From a virus: a stretch of 64,000 nt of DNA. Below the pieces are notes generated by a model. The model saw only the letters and a program-made list of their open reading frames with translations. It was not told the DNA's origin and did no database searches. Positions 44,083-52,833 of the stretch are shown here, piece by piece. The translations under genes and the position numbers were made by a program. Each line of letters opens with the position of its first letter. Within the stretch, counting starts at the first letter, position 1. Location: positions 1 to 64,000 of IMG/VR virus record IMGVR_UViG_3300034198_009439. One strand, written 5' to 3'.

Positions 44083-46398
44083 ATGGCTTACACAGTAGGA
44101 CAAACAGTACAAGCTGCTGATTATAACGGATTCAGAACGAGCGTAAACACTGCTTGGAGCGTTGGTACTGGAAACGCTGGGTACGGCCAGCCAGAGTTTA
44201 CACAAGTTAATGTCGGCGACTTGATCCAAGCTAGAGCATCAACCGTTACTCCTGGAAATCCAAATAGCAATGTGCCTCCAACCTGGAGTACTACTCCGGA
44301 ATGGCGATCATTGGTTAACGCAATAAATTCTATGTCCAAGCATCAAGTTGGTGGAGCCGACATAGTAACTGCCAGCAGTTTTGCTGCTAGTAATAGTTTG
44401 CCAACTTCAGCAGCATCAATCACTGGTTTGATAGCGCATTCCTCTACCGTTAGCAACGGTATTACTGCCGTAACTGGTAATCAAAGATTAAATGCCGCCG
44501 CGCAGGGCACTACGTCTACGACTGTATTAACAAATAACGCCGGCGCTTGGTCAGACAAATTAGTGTTTACATTTGAAGTAAATTTCTCAAATGTAAATCG
44601 TCTACGCTACTACTTTAATGCTGGTGGACAGATAAGTTTAAATATGAGTCACAGCGGTTCTGGTGATGCTAACTCTTTATTCTCAAACATAGCTTCAGAA
44701 GCGGGACAAATTTATTTAAGTAGCACAAACGCATTTCCACTTACAATAGCGGGTCAAACTTACGACGGAGTTACAAAAGTTGGAGGTGTGGTCAGTAGCA
44801 GAACTACTATTAACAACTTGGGATTCTATCAATTAACCGGTACGCCAGTTCAAATATACAAACAAACCGGTAGTAGTCCATCTACACCATATACCAGTGA
44901 TAGTGCTATAACTATAACTGCTGCTCATGATGGTGCTGGAAAGTTAATCTTTGTAGTTACTTGGGACTTAATACCGAATGGAGTCTCTGTCAGTAGCGGA
45001 TCAATTACTAATTTAAGTTTGCTACCGCCAAGTACTGCGAACATTGTTGACACATGGGGCACTCCTACTGTTACAACAAACGTTGAACTAACTCAAGCAC
45101 CAAACTGTATTACACCGACTGTTGGATCAGTGTCATCGAACGCATTTAAGGCTACAGTTGCCTATAATGGAACAATCACCGTTACAAATGCTACCGATGC
45201 TAGCATAACTAGTGGTCTGCCAAGTGGAATTACGTATACGGGTGCTGCTAATGGAAATAATTATGTTCTGACTTTAACGGGAACTCCCACTACTGGAAAT
45301 CAATCATACAATATTTTGGTGACTGCTACCAATAGTGGTCTTGGATGCGTTTCTGCCACATTACCGAGTCCGGTATCTGCTGGATCAGGAACAGTAGAAG
45401 AAACACTATGCGACACTCCAGTGTCATCAGCAGCGTTTGCCGCTAACTCATTTACAGCCAACGTTGCCTATGGACCAGTTACTTGGACTGTATCTAAGGC
45501 AACCTCTGCTACACTCAGTGGATTCCCAACTGGAATTACAGTAACTGGGCAACAAGTAGGGGCCGACTATCAATTCACAGTTAGTGGTACGCCAGGCGTA
45601 TCTACTGGTGGAAGTACGTGGACCGCATTAGTAACCGCAACTAATAATTGTGGCGGCGGTAAGACACAATCAACACTAGCTTCCACTCAAGTGGGAACAG
45701 GAACCGTAGGCGCTCTAGCAAACTGCGTGGCTCCTACGGTGGGAACAGTAAGCGCCAATTCGTTCCAAGTTGGCGTAAGTTACACAGGCACTATTACCGT
45801 ACAAAACGCCACTAGTGCTACCATAACTGGTGGTCTGCCAAGTGGAATTACTTCCAACGCAGGCGCGGCATCTGGATCAAATTACGTATTTAATTTAAGT
45901 GGTACTCCGACAAGCTCCGGAGAAGCATACGACATTCGTGTAAATGCTACTAACTCAGGAGCTACTTGTACTACTGTAACAGTAACAAATCAACAAGCTG
46001 GTTCTGGAACGGTTATAGCTCAAGCACAATGTGCTGCCCCAGTAATTGGAGCTATAACTCCAAATCTAGCAAGCCCGCCATCATTCAAGGTTGGACAAGC
46101 ATACAGCGGTACAGTTACTATCACTAACACTACGTCCACTGGTCAAGGAAATATAGGAACTGTTATAGTACCGGGAGTTACGATAACAGCGGCCAATCTT
46201 GCTGGAACCACTCTAACATATACTATATCAGGCACCCCGACTACTACTGGGCAATATGATATATCATTTACTGCTACGAATAATTGCGGAGGAGGCTCAG
46301 CACCAACCACTACTACTAGTAGCATCGGATTAATTACTGTATCTGCTGCCGCCGCCTGTGCGAATCCAGTAATAGCGGCTAATATAATAGAAGTGTAG
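44083..46398 (+). CDS. Fibre/adhesin with tandem putative-Ig (PIG-like) repeats
   Basis: The N-terminal ~90 residues (MAYTVGQTVQAADYNGFRTS, then GNAGYGQPEFTQVNVGDLIQ) are a fibre-base module. After a beta-rich middle, residues about 345-770 carry four to five ~85-residue repeats of the form NAT-x-ASIT-x-GLPSGI...SGTPT...Y-x-I-x-VTATN, each opened by a Cys-x-x-P word, as in He_PIG/Ig-like adhesion domains. The final repeat is cut off after CANPVIAANIIEV by TAG. The next gene starts in the same frame 18 bases later with the rest of a repeat, so the two look like one fibre split in place. Confidence 0.65.
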   Translation: MAYTVGQTVQAADYNGFRTSVNTAWSVGTGNAGYGQPEFTQVNVGDLIQARASTVTPGNPNSNVPPTWSTTPEWRSLVNAINSMSKHQVGGADIVTASSFAASNSLPTSAASITGLIAHSSTVSNGITAVTGNQRLNAAAQGTTSTTVLTNNAGAWSDKLVFTFEVNFSNVNRLRYYFNAGGQISLNMSHSGSGDANSLFSNIASEAGQIYLSSTNAFPLTIAGQTYDGVTKVGGVVSSRTTINNLGFYQLTGTPVQIYKQTGSSPSTPYTSDSAITITAAHDGAGKLIFVVTWDLIPNGVSVSSGSITNLSLLPPSTANIVDTWGTPTVTTNVELTQAPNCITPTVGSVSSNAFKATVAYNGTITVTNATDASITSGLPSGITYTGAANGNNYVLTLTGTPTTGNQSYNILVTATNSGLGCVSATLPSPVSAGSGTVEETLCDTPVSSAAFAANSFTANVAYGPVTWTVSKATSATLSGFPTGITVTGQQVGADYQFTVSGTPGVSTGGSTWTALVTATNNCGGGKTQSTLASTQVGTGTVGALANCVAPTVGTVSANSFQVGVSYTGTITVQNATSATITGGLPSGITSNAGAASGSNYVFNLSGTPTSSGEAYDIRVNATNSGATCTTVTVTNQQAGSGTVIAQAQCAAPVIGAITPNLASPPSFKVGQAYSGTVTITNTTSTGQGNIGTVIVPGVTITAANLAGTTLTYTISGTPTTTGQYDISFTATNNCGGGSAPTTTTSSIGLITVSAAAACANPVIAANIIEV

Positions 46399-46416
46399 TA
46401 TTATCAGGAATAATTT

Positions 46417-47739
46417 ATGCCATTAGTAGTAGGACAATCATATTCTTCTTATATAGAAATAACTGGAGCAACAAGTGCCACTGTTACTAGTGGATCACTT
46501 CCCACAGGAATAACTGGCTCTCTCAATACAGGTACCGGACGATATAATTTGTCTGGTACACCAACTGCGGCTGGTATTTATGATTTTACCATCACTGCGA
46601 CTAATGAATGTGGCACCGGTGGAGCTACTGGGTCCGCTGCTATCCCCTTCACTTTAACTGTGGGCGATTTTTCTCCGCAAACTGCGCTAACTTTTTATCA
46701 TACCAACACTCTCTCACTTATGGCGCGGGACCTTAATAATCAACAGCCATTTTCTACCCGATATTTAGTAGCATCTACGTACAATTATAATGAGTGGCAA
46801 ACGCAAGCAAATCAGCCATTTAATCCACTTGTTTCTGGAATATCACCGTCGGCTTTTGGATCAATTGGTGGTTCTGTGTCTACCACTGTTCTTTCTATAG
46901 GAGTCGGAATAGATGATTACGATAACAGTCCACAAGGCAATATCAAAGATTGGACTAATTTGGTGTGGGAAGGAAGTGATAGCTATTCATTCCCAAATCA
47001 AATAGTCGGAAACACTGCTCAGGAATACGGGGGCGGAGCAGGAGTGTGGAATATACAAGAGGGTCTATCAACATTTAACGGCAATACAACTGTAACTATA
47101 GCAAATGGATTGGCCGGCAGTGGAGGAATAGATCGTGCTACTATAGCACACTGTGCCTTTATTCCTGGTAACTGGAGAGCAACTACCGTGTACTCTCCCC
47201 CAGCAGCCACTCTTGTTAGCGGAAATGGAGGGTATCCAGTATCAAGTGCTCTTGGATTGACCACTAGTGTTTCCGAAATAGCAGAATACACTGTTACGGT
47301 TCCAGCCTTTTCTTTTATTCTCGTGGCAGCCTCAACCGCAATCTATTACTACACATTAAATGACGATACTAATCTCAAGTATCATCAATTTTTTGATATA
47401 CCAGCTGGATGTGTGACCTCATATGAAAGAGTTTTTGATGATGGCGGATATAACTCTGCCCTATCGACGATAATATGTAATTTAACTGCTAGTCAAAAGA
47501 CTGTAAAAGTTAAATTGCCATCAACTATTAGTTATAACGACGTTGATTTTGAAGGAAACCCGACCACTGGAACCGTGAGTCAAACACTAGGAAAGCAATG
47601 CGGCATATTTGTTTTTGAACCTATGACTCAGTTTAATACAGTAATTTCCAAACCGACTTCTGCTCCAACTTGGCCTGGAGGCGGTGGTGGAGGCGGAGGC
47701 GGAGGTGGAGGAATCACTTACCCAGTATCTAATCAGTAA
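46417..47739 (+). CDS. Ig-like adhesin with poly-Gly C-terminus
   Basis: The 440-residue protein starts MPLVVGQSYSSYIEITGATS, an Ig-like repeat of about 90 residues, then a unique domain (QTALTFYHTNTLSLMARDLN onward) and a 12-Gly run before ITYPVSNQ. The first ~90 residues are a near copy of those of the next gene. AGGA lies 8 bases before the ATG. It shares the reading frame of the genes on both sides, separated only by stop codons. An adhesive fibre-tip role is inferred from the repeats and position. Confidence 0.6.
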   Translation: MPLVVGQSYSSYIEITGATSATVTSGSLPTGITGSLNTGTGRYNLSGTPTAAGIYDFTITATNECGTGGATGSAAIPFTLTVGDFSPQTALTFYHTNTLSLMARDLNNQQPFSTRYLVASTYNYNEWQTQANQPFNPLVSGISPSAFGSIGGSVSTTVLSIGVGIDDYDNSPQGNIKDWTNLVWEGSDSYSFPNQIVGNTAQEYGGGAGVWNIQEGLSTFNGNTTVTIANGLAGSGGIDRATIAHCAFIPGNWRATTVYSPPAATLVSGNGGYPVSSALGLTTSVSEIAEYTVTVPAFSFILVAASTAIYYYTLNDDTNLKYHQFFDIPAGCVTSYERVFDDGGYNSALSTIICNLTASQKTVKVKLPSTISYNDVDFEGNPTTGTVSQTLGKQCGIFVFEPMTQFNTVISKPTSAPTWPGGGGGGGGGGGGITYPVSNQ

Positions 47740-47745
47740 CACATT

Positions 47746-49404
47746 ATGCCATTAGTAGTAGGACAATCATACAATGCTTATATAGAAATAACTGGAGCTA
47801 CAAGCGCTAGTATTACTAGTGGCGCATTACCGGGTGGATTAGTTGGATCGTACAACGCCGGCACTAGTAGATTTACTATAACAGGCACGCCAGAGACAGC
47901 CGCAACCTATAATTTTACTATCACCGCCATTAACGCTTGCGGATCAGGTGGATCCGATGGAAGTTTCGTCAGAGATTATTCTTTAACTGTAGCCTCCCCG
48001 CCTGCTATGTCTGCTAGTATAGGCATTCCAACTCCTCAATATGTCAACGAAGGAGATGTAGTTGTATTCACTTACACTATAACAAATCGTCAAAATCAAA
48101 ACGTATATTGGAGAGTAGAGGCCACGTCCCCAACATCATCCGCGGCGATTACCTCTGATGATTTTTCTACTCCAAGTAGCGGAGTTATTAATACCGACTC
48201 TGGCAATATTACATTAACTATTAGCAGTGATTTAACAACAGAAAACTTTGAACGATTCCGTCTTGTTTTTTATACAAATGGGACCTACACGGATTTATTA
48301 ACACTTTCTACTTTCGTGGAAATCGTTGACACATCAGTTACTCCACCGTCTACTTGTGCCACTCCAACTCTAGTATCAAACATTACTCCAAGTGCTGCCA
48401 CTCAGGGAACTTATACTGGAACTATACAATTATCAAACACAAGCAGTGTTGGAGTAACTTTAAATAGTCCGCCAGATTGGTCTGTTGCGTCATACGATAA
48501 AGCCACTGGAACATTAACTATTAGTGGACCATCCAGTCCGGGCTCATATAGTGTTAGCATTAACGCAATTAATAATGAAATTCCAGCAGGCTGTAATACT
48601 ACTGAAATTGTTTCAATAAACGCCGGCAGCGTTACGATTTGTAACGAAGCAACATCGGCAACTCAAACAGTAACTGGGTCATTAACTGGCACCACAGTGT
48701 GGGGCTCAAATCCTTACACTCAAGATTCTGACTTTGCTGTAGCCGCTGTTCACGCTGGGTTGGTGGCACCAGGCGCCACCGCTACTATAACTAAAACTTT
48801 TGTTGGGTACTTACAAAATTATTCAGGCACCACAGCCAATGGAGTCACAACCACAAACTGGACTACTGGATGGTGTGGCGTTCAAATTTCTCTAGCATCT
48901 GGAGGCGGTGGAGGTTCCACCTGTTTTGCTTATGGAACAAAAATACTAATGAGTGATGGTACGTCAAAGAATATTGAAGACTTACAAGAAAACGATATTA
49001 TAAAAACAGTAAGCATAGCTGATTTAGATACACAAGAGACTGCGTGGGAATACTGGAGTTCAAACTCATTCGTTACTAGCAATGCCACGGCCACAGTCAA
49101 GAGCATATATGTACACACCGCAACACACTACTATAACATCAATAATGGATTATTGAAGGTAACAGATAGCCATCCAATATTAGTAGAAAAAAATGGAATT
49201 TATAGATTCAAGCGCGTGGACTCACTAACAACCGAAGATCGTCTATTCAACGTCAACGACGGATGGATACCAATTAATTCCATTCAAATTATTAATGAAC
49301 AGTTAGCCACTATAAATATAGATGTTGAAGAGCAAGACACTTACTTTGCTAATGGAATTCTTGTACACAATAAGAACGAAGAAAATCAACAATCAAATCA
49401 ATAA
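47746..49404 (+). CDS. Adhesin with Ig-like, LCCL-like and C-terminal Hint domains
   Basis: The 552-residue protein has an Ig-like start identical in its first nine residues to the preceding gene (1-90), a Calx-beta-like segment (about 95-205; YVNEGDVVVFTYTITN), another Ig-like repeat (about 205-295), an LCCL-like domain (about 300-383; TVWGSNPYTQDSDFAVAAVH, then NYSGTTANGVTTTNW), a Gly linker, and a Hint (hedgehog/intein) domain from Cys393 to Asn542. Hint landmarks are CFAYGTKILMSDGTSKNIED, VTDSHPILVE (the T-x-x-H block) and TYFANGILVHN. Hint domains cut themselves at the first Cys, so the adhesin part could be released or linked to a nucleophile. There is no C-extein worth splicing: only KNEENQQSNQ follows. 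No ribosome-binding site is clear; the start is 7 bases after the preceding stop. Confidence 0.75.
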   Translation: MPLVVGQSYNAYIEITGATSASITSGALPGGLVGSYNAGTSRFTITGTPETAATYNFTITAINACGSGGSDGSFVRDYSLTVASPPAMSASIGIPTPQYVNEGDVVVFTYTITNRQNQNVYWRVEATSPTSSAAITSDDFSTPSSGVINTDSGNITLTISSDLTTENFERFRLVFYTNGTYTDLLTLSTFVEIVDTSVTPPSTCATPTLVSNITPSAATQGTYTGTIQLSNTSSVGVTLNSPPDWSVASYDKATGTLTISGPSSPGSYSVSINAINNEIPAGCNTTEIVSINAGSVTICNEATSATQTVTGSLTGTTVWGSNPYTQDSDFAVAAVHAGLVAPGATATITKTFVGYLQNYSGTTANGVTTTNWTTGWCGVQISLASGGGGGSTCFAYGTKILMSDGTSKNIEDLQENDIIKTVSIADLDTQETAWEYWSSNSFVTSNATATVKSIYVHTATHYYNINNGLLKVTDSHPILVEKNGIYRFKRVDSLTTEDRLFNVNDGWIPINSIQIINEQLATINIDVEEQDTYFANGILVHNKNEENQQSNQ

Positions 49405-49409
49405 CGATT

Positions 49410-50831
49410 ATGAAATACATAATATCTTTTATCAAAAATACAACTGACGAACACGTTGAACAGTATATGTTGGCGAATAATATTCAAGTTTTAGAACACT
49501 TGAAAAATTTAGATCACATTTACTTAACAGAGACTGACACAGTGCCCCCTCCAGACAACAATGTAGACTACATTGTTGAAAGTGAGCTAACAAAAATTAC
49601 ATTGGTATCCAATAATTGTGCTAGCATACAAACAGAAACTGATGAAAATTGGTGGAAACTGTCTACGTTGAATATTGATGAGTTTGATAGCACTGGAGTG
49701 TATCATTGTAAAAATGTAACTCCTGTTAATGTTTATGTAATGGATAGTGGACTAAATCACTCACACAGCGAATTCTCGGGAATAAACGTGGAAAATGTTT
49801 ATACTTATGATGAATCCTACAGTGATGAGAGTGGTCACGGCACCGCGGTATCGTCGCTAATAGCAGGCAATACGCTAAGCTTGGCTAATGTAAATCTTAA
49901 AGTTGTGAAAGTACTTGGTACAAAGGATACTTATCTAGTTGATTTATTGCGTGGATTAGACGCTATTATTGGATCAGCAGTCAACAGCGAATACATTTCC
50001 ATAGTAAACATTAGCTGGGTCATGCCAAAGTTTACATTCTTTGAAAATCAACTTGAAAAGCTGTTTGATAAAAATATTTTAGTAGTCTGCGCGGCTGGAA
50101 ATGCTGATATGGATATAGCGTTTGTTAGTCCCGCTTCAATGAATAACGCAATTTGCGTAGGCGCATATGATGAATATTTTAGACCCTGTAATTATTCGGA
50201 CTATACTGGAGAACTATCAACAATATCTAGTTGGAGTAATTACGGATCAATAAATGTCTGGGCGCCAGGCTCAAACATAAAAGTGGCTAATATTGCTGAC
50301 CAATATTCAATAGCTGGCGGAACATCTTTGGCATCTGCTATACACGCGGCTAGCGTTGCTTACGCACTTGGAAATTATTACAATATGGGTTCAGTTCCAC
50401 TACGTAGCAACTTTAACTTCTATATGAGCGTGGTGTCTACCTTATCTGGCGTCAATTCCGGATTAATTGATTTTAGACACAGTTATGGACAATATAGTAA
50501 TATTTCTACTGCTAGAACTAGCTTGGTCAAATCACAAGTAAATCAATCAACTGACGTACTTATGGCACCAAATTCTTCTAATTTCTCTGTTAAAAATAAT
50601 GGCGTGACTTTTGTAAAATGTATTCTCACCTCTTCTATAAAAGATGTAAGCATATCTGGATTGCCAGATGGACTATCTCTTACTGACGGTTGGATAATAG
50701 GAAAACCAACAATAGAATTTCCAGAGGACGAATCGGTAAAACAGTTAAATTTTGATTGTGTAATACAGTTCACTGTTATGAATCAAACGGAACCACAATC
50801 ATTGCCAATTAAAGTTATTGTTAGAAGGTAA
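49410..50831 (+). CDS. Subtilisin-like serine protease (S8) with propeptide-like and Ig-like parts
   Basis: The 473-residue protein has an N-terminal ~65 residues shaped like an I9 propeptide (KYIISFIKNTTDEHVEQYML...), then the S8 catalytic series Asp112 (VYVMDSG), His143 (SGHGTAVSS), oxyanion Asn231 (VCAAGNAD) and Ser306 (GGTSLASA). The last ~100 residues contain SGLPDGLSLTDGWIIGKPT, the same PIG-like word as in the neighbouring adhesins. There is no signal peptide. It starts 5 bases after the Hint adhesin stop, so the two are surely co-expressed. It may mature the fibres, or be a virion protease acting on host surface proteins; the shared Ig-like domain favours a virion-attached enzyme. Confidence 0.85.
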   Translation: MKYIISFIKNTTDEHVEQYMLANNIQVLEHLKNLDHIYLTETDTVPPPDNNVDYIVESELTKITLVSNNCASIQTETDENWWKLSTLNIDEFDSTGVYHCKNVTPVNVYVMDSGLNHSHSEFSGINVENVYTYDESYSDESGHGTAVSSLIAGNTLSLANVNLKVVKVLGTKDTYLVDLLRGLDAIIGSAVNSEYISIVNISWVMPKFTFFENQLEKLFDKNILVVCAAGNADMDIAFVSPASMNNAICVGAYDEYFRPCNYSDYTGELSTISSWSNYGSINVWAPGSNIKVANIADQYSIAGGTSLASAIHAASVAYALGNYYNMGSVPLRSNFNFYMSVVSTLSGVNSGLIDFRHSYGQYSNISTARTSLVKSQVNQSTDVLMAPNSSNFSVKNNGVTFVKCILTSSIKDVSISGLPDGLSLTDGWIIGKPTIEFPEDESVKQLNFDCVIQFTVMNQTEPQSLPIKVIVRR

Positions 50832-50835
50832 TAAA

Positions 50836-51147
50836 ATGAAATTTTTGGAAAGATTACAGCAACGAAAGCAGGACATAGCAAATAAGGTACAAGATGCTAC
50901 CGATTTTGTGATAAAAGAAACAACTCAAGTAGCCACTATGGTTACCAATACTGTGGTAGATGCGATCAAAGAAAACATAATTGATCCGATCATAGAAACC
51001 GATCAAGAAATTGTAGATAAAAGATTCAATACTTGTCTAGCGTGTGATAAGTTTAATCACAGTTCACAGCGCTGTAACGAATGTGGATGCTTCATGCAGG
51101 TAAAAACAAAATTTAAGCACGTTACTTGCCCGCTTAATAAGTGGTAA
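50836..51147 (+). CDS. Small zinc-ribbon protein
   Basis: I use the ATG at 50836 (103 residues) with AGAAGG upstream, rather than a TTG 18 bases earlier. The first ~60 residues form an amphipathic helix (KFLERLQQRKQDIANKVQDA). The end is a four-Cys ribbon: CLACDKF, RCNECGCFMQVKTK, and HVTCPLNKW. Proteins with this CPL-x-KW ending are common in marine T4 relatives and of unknown function. It overlaps nothing and follows the protease by 4 bases. Confidence 0.7.
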   Translation: MKFLERLQQRKQDIANKVQDATDFVIKETTQVATMVTNTVVDAIKENIIDPIIETDQEIVDKRFNTCLACDKFNHSSQRCNECGCFMQVKTKFKHVTCPLNKW

Positions 51148-51197
51148 TTTGCTCAAAACGCTTGATTTTTATAGCTCAGTAGCGTACTATATCGTTT

Positions 51198-51380
51198 ATG
51201 AACGACGATACTCTTTTTGATTTCAGCAATTTACCTCCAAAAAAGAAAAAGAATGTTGTAGACGATGTACGCAACATTCTTATAGTTGAATTTCCTGGCG
51301 ACAAAGCTGGAGAACAACGTGCGAAACAATTGTTTGAAGAATTGCGTGATCGTGGTTACACATTAAAGATAATGACATGA
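51198..51380 (+). CDS. Small protein coupled to ATPase-acetyltransferase gene
   Basis: The 60-residue basic/acidic protein contains NVVDDVRNILIVEFPGDKAG and QRAKQLFEELRDRGYTLKIM. Its TGA overlaps the next ATG (ATGA), so it is translated together with the ABC/GNAT fusion. No ribosome-binding site is evident. It may be a subunit or regulator of that enzyme; no family recognised. Confidence 0.55.
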   Translation: MNDDTLFDFSNLPPKKKKNVVDDVRNILIVEFPGDKAGEQRAKQLFEELRDRGYTLKIMT

Positions 51381-52498
51381 ACAATTCAAGAACATTTGAA
51401 GTAACGCTAAAGACTGACGCGCCCAATGATTTCTATTGTATCAAGGCTGCGAACAGCGTTGACTTGGATATAGAGAAGAAGTTAACTCATCACTTAAAGG
51501 TCACTGCTGACATAGATTCCGACTACAACATAGGGTTGATCATAGGCAACAGTGGTAGTGGTAAGACAACACTAGCCAAGCACATCTGGGGCGACGAGTG
51601 CTTTGACACACTGCTAGACAAAGATCGTGCGATAATTAGTCAATTTGATGATAGTTATGGCTATGATGAACGAGTTCAATTTTTGAGCGGCGTTGGTCTA
51701 GCAAGTCCAACGTGCTGGATCGCACCAGCAAAGACGCTATCCAACGGTCAACAAGCACGAGCCGAGATAGCACTACAGATGGCTCGCACTGACGGTAAGT
51801 TTACTGTTATAGATGAGTGGACAAGTGTAGTAGACAGAACAGTTGCCAAGGCAATGAGTCACGCTATTCAAAAGCATGCTCGTAAAACTGGCAAAACAAT
51901 TGTGTTGTTAAGTTGTCACTATGATGTAGTTGAGTGGTTGAATCCAGATTGGATCATTGACTGTAATCTACAAGAGTATACTGACCGGAGGTCACTTTGT
52001 CGAGGGTTTACCAGATCCGAGCAACTTGTTTTTGGGATTAGACAGCTTACCGACTCAAAAAGTTGGGGTGTCTTTAGCAAATATCACTATTTAACTGATA
52101 CACTTCCTCCGGGAAAGACCTTAATGTTTGGTCTGTTTCACGAAGACACGCAGATAGGATTTATTGCGTACTCAAATTACGTGATGTGGAAGCAAGAGCA
52201 TAAAGACAAGGGTTTGCCAATGGTCATGCATGCCAACCGAATAGTAGTACATCCAGATTACTGCGGGTTTGGTCTTGGAGGAAAATTAACTGATATTACT
52301 GCTGACTATCTACAGAACACACTCGGATATGATGTTCAAATCAAACTAAGTAGTGTCAGTATGGCTAATCTGCTAAAGCGTAATACACGCTGGGAGTTAC
52401 GTGACGTTAGCAGAAACGTCAACAACATCTGGGGTAATCATAAAGGCAGAACTGGTCGCATAGACGTTAAGACATACTCATTTAAATTTTTAGGATAA
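51377..52498 (+). CDS. ABC-type ATPase fused to GNAT acetyltransferase (COG2401-like)
   Basis: The 373-residue protein has an ABC ATPase half with Walker A GLIIGNSGSGKTTLAKHIWG (about residue 54), the signature LSNGQQARAEIALQMA (near 134), Walker B FTVIDEW (near 152) and a switch His (LLSCHYD, near 180). The second half is a GNAT fold: HANRIVVHPDYCGFGLGGKL (near 285-304) has the acyl-CoA-binding R/Q-x-x-G-x-G/A-type loop. This fusion is known as COG2401. GNAT enzymes of the Mu Mom type modify adenine in phage DNA, so a DNA-modification or anti-restriction role is a reasonable inference, with ATP hydrolysis controlling access. No transmembrane segments, so it is not a transporter. Confidence 0.75.
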   Translation: MNNSRTFEVTLKTDAPNDFYCIKAANSVDLDIEKKLTHHLKVTADIDSDYNIGLIIGNSGSGKTTLAKHIWGDECFDTLLDKDRAIISQFDDSYGYDERVQFLSGVGLASPTCWIAPAKTLSNGQQARAEIALQMARTDGKFTVIDEWTSVVDRTVAKAMSHAIQKHARKTGKTIVLLSCHYDVVEWLNPDWIIDCNLQEYTDRRSLCRGFTRSEQLVFGIRQLTDSKSWGVFSKYHYLTDTLPPGKTLMFGLFHEDTQIGFIAYSNYVMWKQEHKDKGLPMVMHANRIVVHPDYCGFGLGGKLTDITADYLQNTLGYDVQIKLSSVSMANLLKRNTRWELRDVSRNVNNIWGNHKGRTGRIDVKTYSFKFLG

Positions 52499-52503
52499 TT
52501 ATT

Positions 52504-52644
52504 GTGGACTTTTTATTCTTTTTAGTTGTTGCGGTATCAATAATTGCTATAGTTGGTAGTATGATATACTTATTGATTAACCCAGAACAGGATGATATTG
52601 ATGAAATCATTACAAAAAACACTGCTGATATTGTTGATCGCTAA
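52504..52644 (+). CDS. Small single-pass membrane protein
   Basis: A GTG at 52504 opens 46 codons: MDFLFFLVVAVSIIAIVGSM, then IYLLINPEQDDIDE, and ends at 52644. One N-terminal membrane helix is followed by an acidic cytoplasmic tail. It starts 5 bases after the fusion gene stop. Its end overlaps the next small membrane protein in another frame, an arrangement seen in holin and spanin pairs, but no lipobox is present. Gene reality is moderate. Confidence 0.45.
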   Translation: MDFLFFLVVAVSIIAIVGSMIYLLINPEQDDIDEIITKNTADIVDR

Positions 52645-52780
52645 TCTACTGGTACTACTACTAGTAATAGTATTCGGAATCAAATTCAGTTCCGATATAC
52701 ACGTACAATGTACAAGTTGGGTTGAAATTCAGGGCACAAACTCATTGTACAAAGAACGTATGTGTAACGTCGCTCAATAA
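52601..52780 (+). CDS. Small membrane-anchored or exported protein
   Basis: From the ATG at 52601 the frame gives 59 residues (an in-frame ATG at 52592 would give 62). KSLQKTLLILLIANLLVLLL, then VIVFGIKF is a membrane anchor or uncleaved signal; the short outer part has two Cys (VQCTSW, RMCNVAQ) that could form a disulfide in the periplasm. It overlaps the preceding membrane gene out of frame. A lysis-related or superinfection role is possible but not shown. Confidence 0.5.
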   Translation: MKSLQKTLLILLIANLLVLLLVIVFGIKFSSDIHVQCTSWVEIQGTNSLYKERMCNVAQ

Positions 52781-52808
52781 GTACGCACATTTAATCACAG
52801 TGACTCTC

Positions 52809-52817
52809 TTAAATACT
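52809..52817 (+). promoter_or_regulatory. Late-promoter-like TTAAATACT
   Basis: TTAAATACT lies 17 bases before the ATG of the exported 122-residue protein. An AAGGAG ribosome site lies between them. Confidence 0.45.
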
Positions 52818-52833
52818 ATTTTAAGGAGCCACT

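Noticed and set aside
48922-49404. True intein in the adhesin gene
   Set aside because: The domain ends with HN followed by Lys and only ten more residues, so there is no C-extein or usual +1 nucleophile; a Hint-type cleaving domain fits better.
52504-52780. Rz/Rz1-type spanin pair
   Set aside because: The overlap layout fits, but the second protein has no lipobox and the first has no long periplasmic coiled coil.
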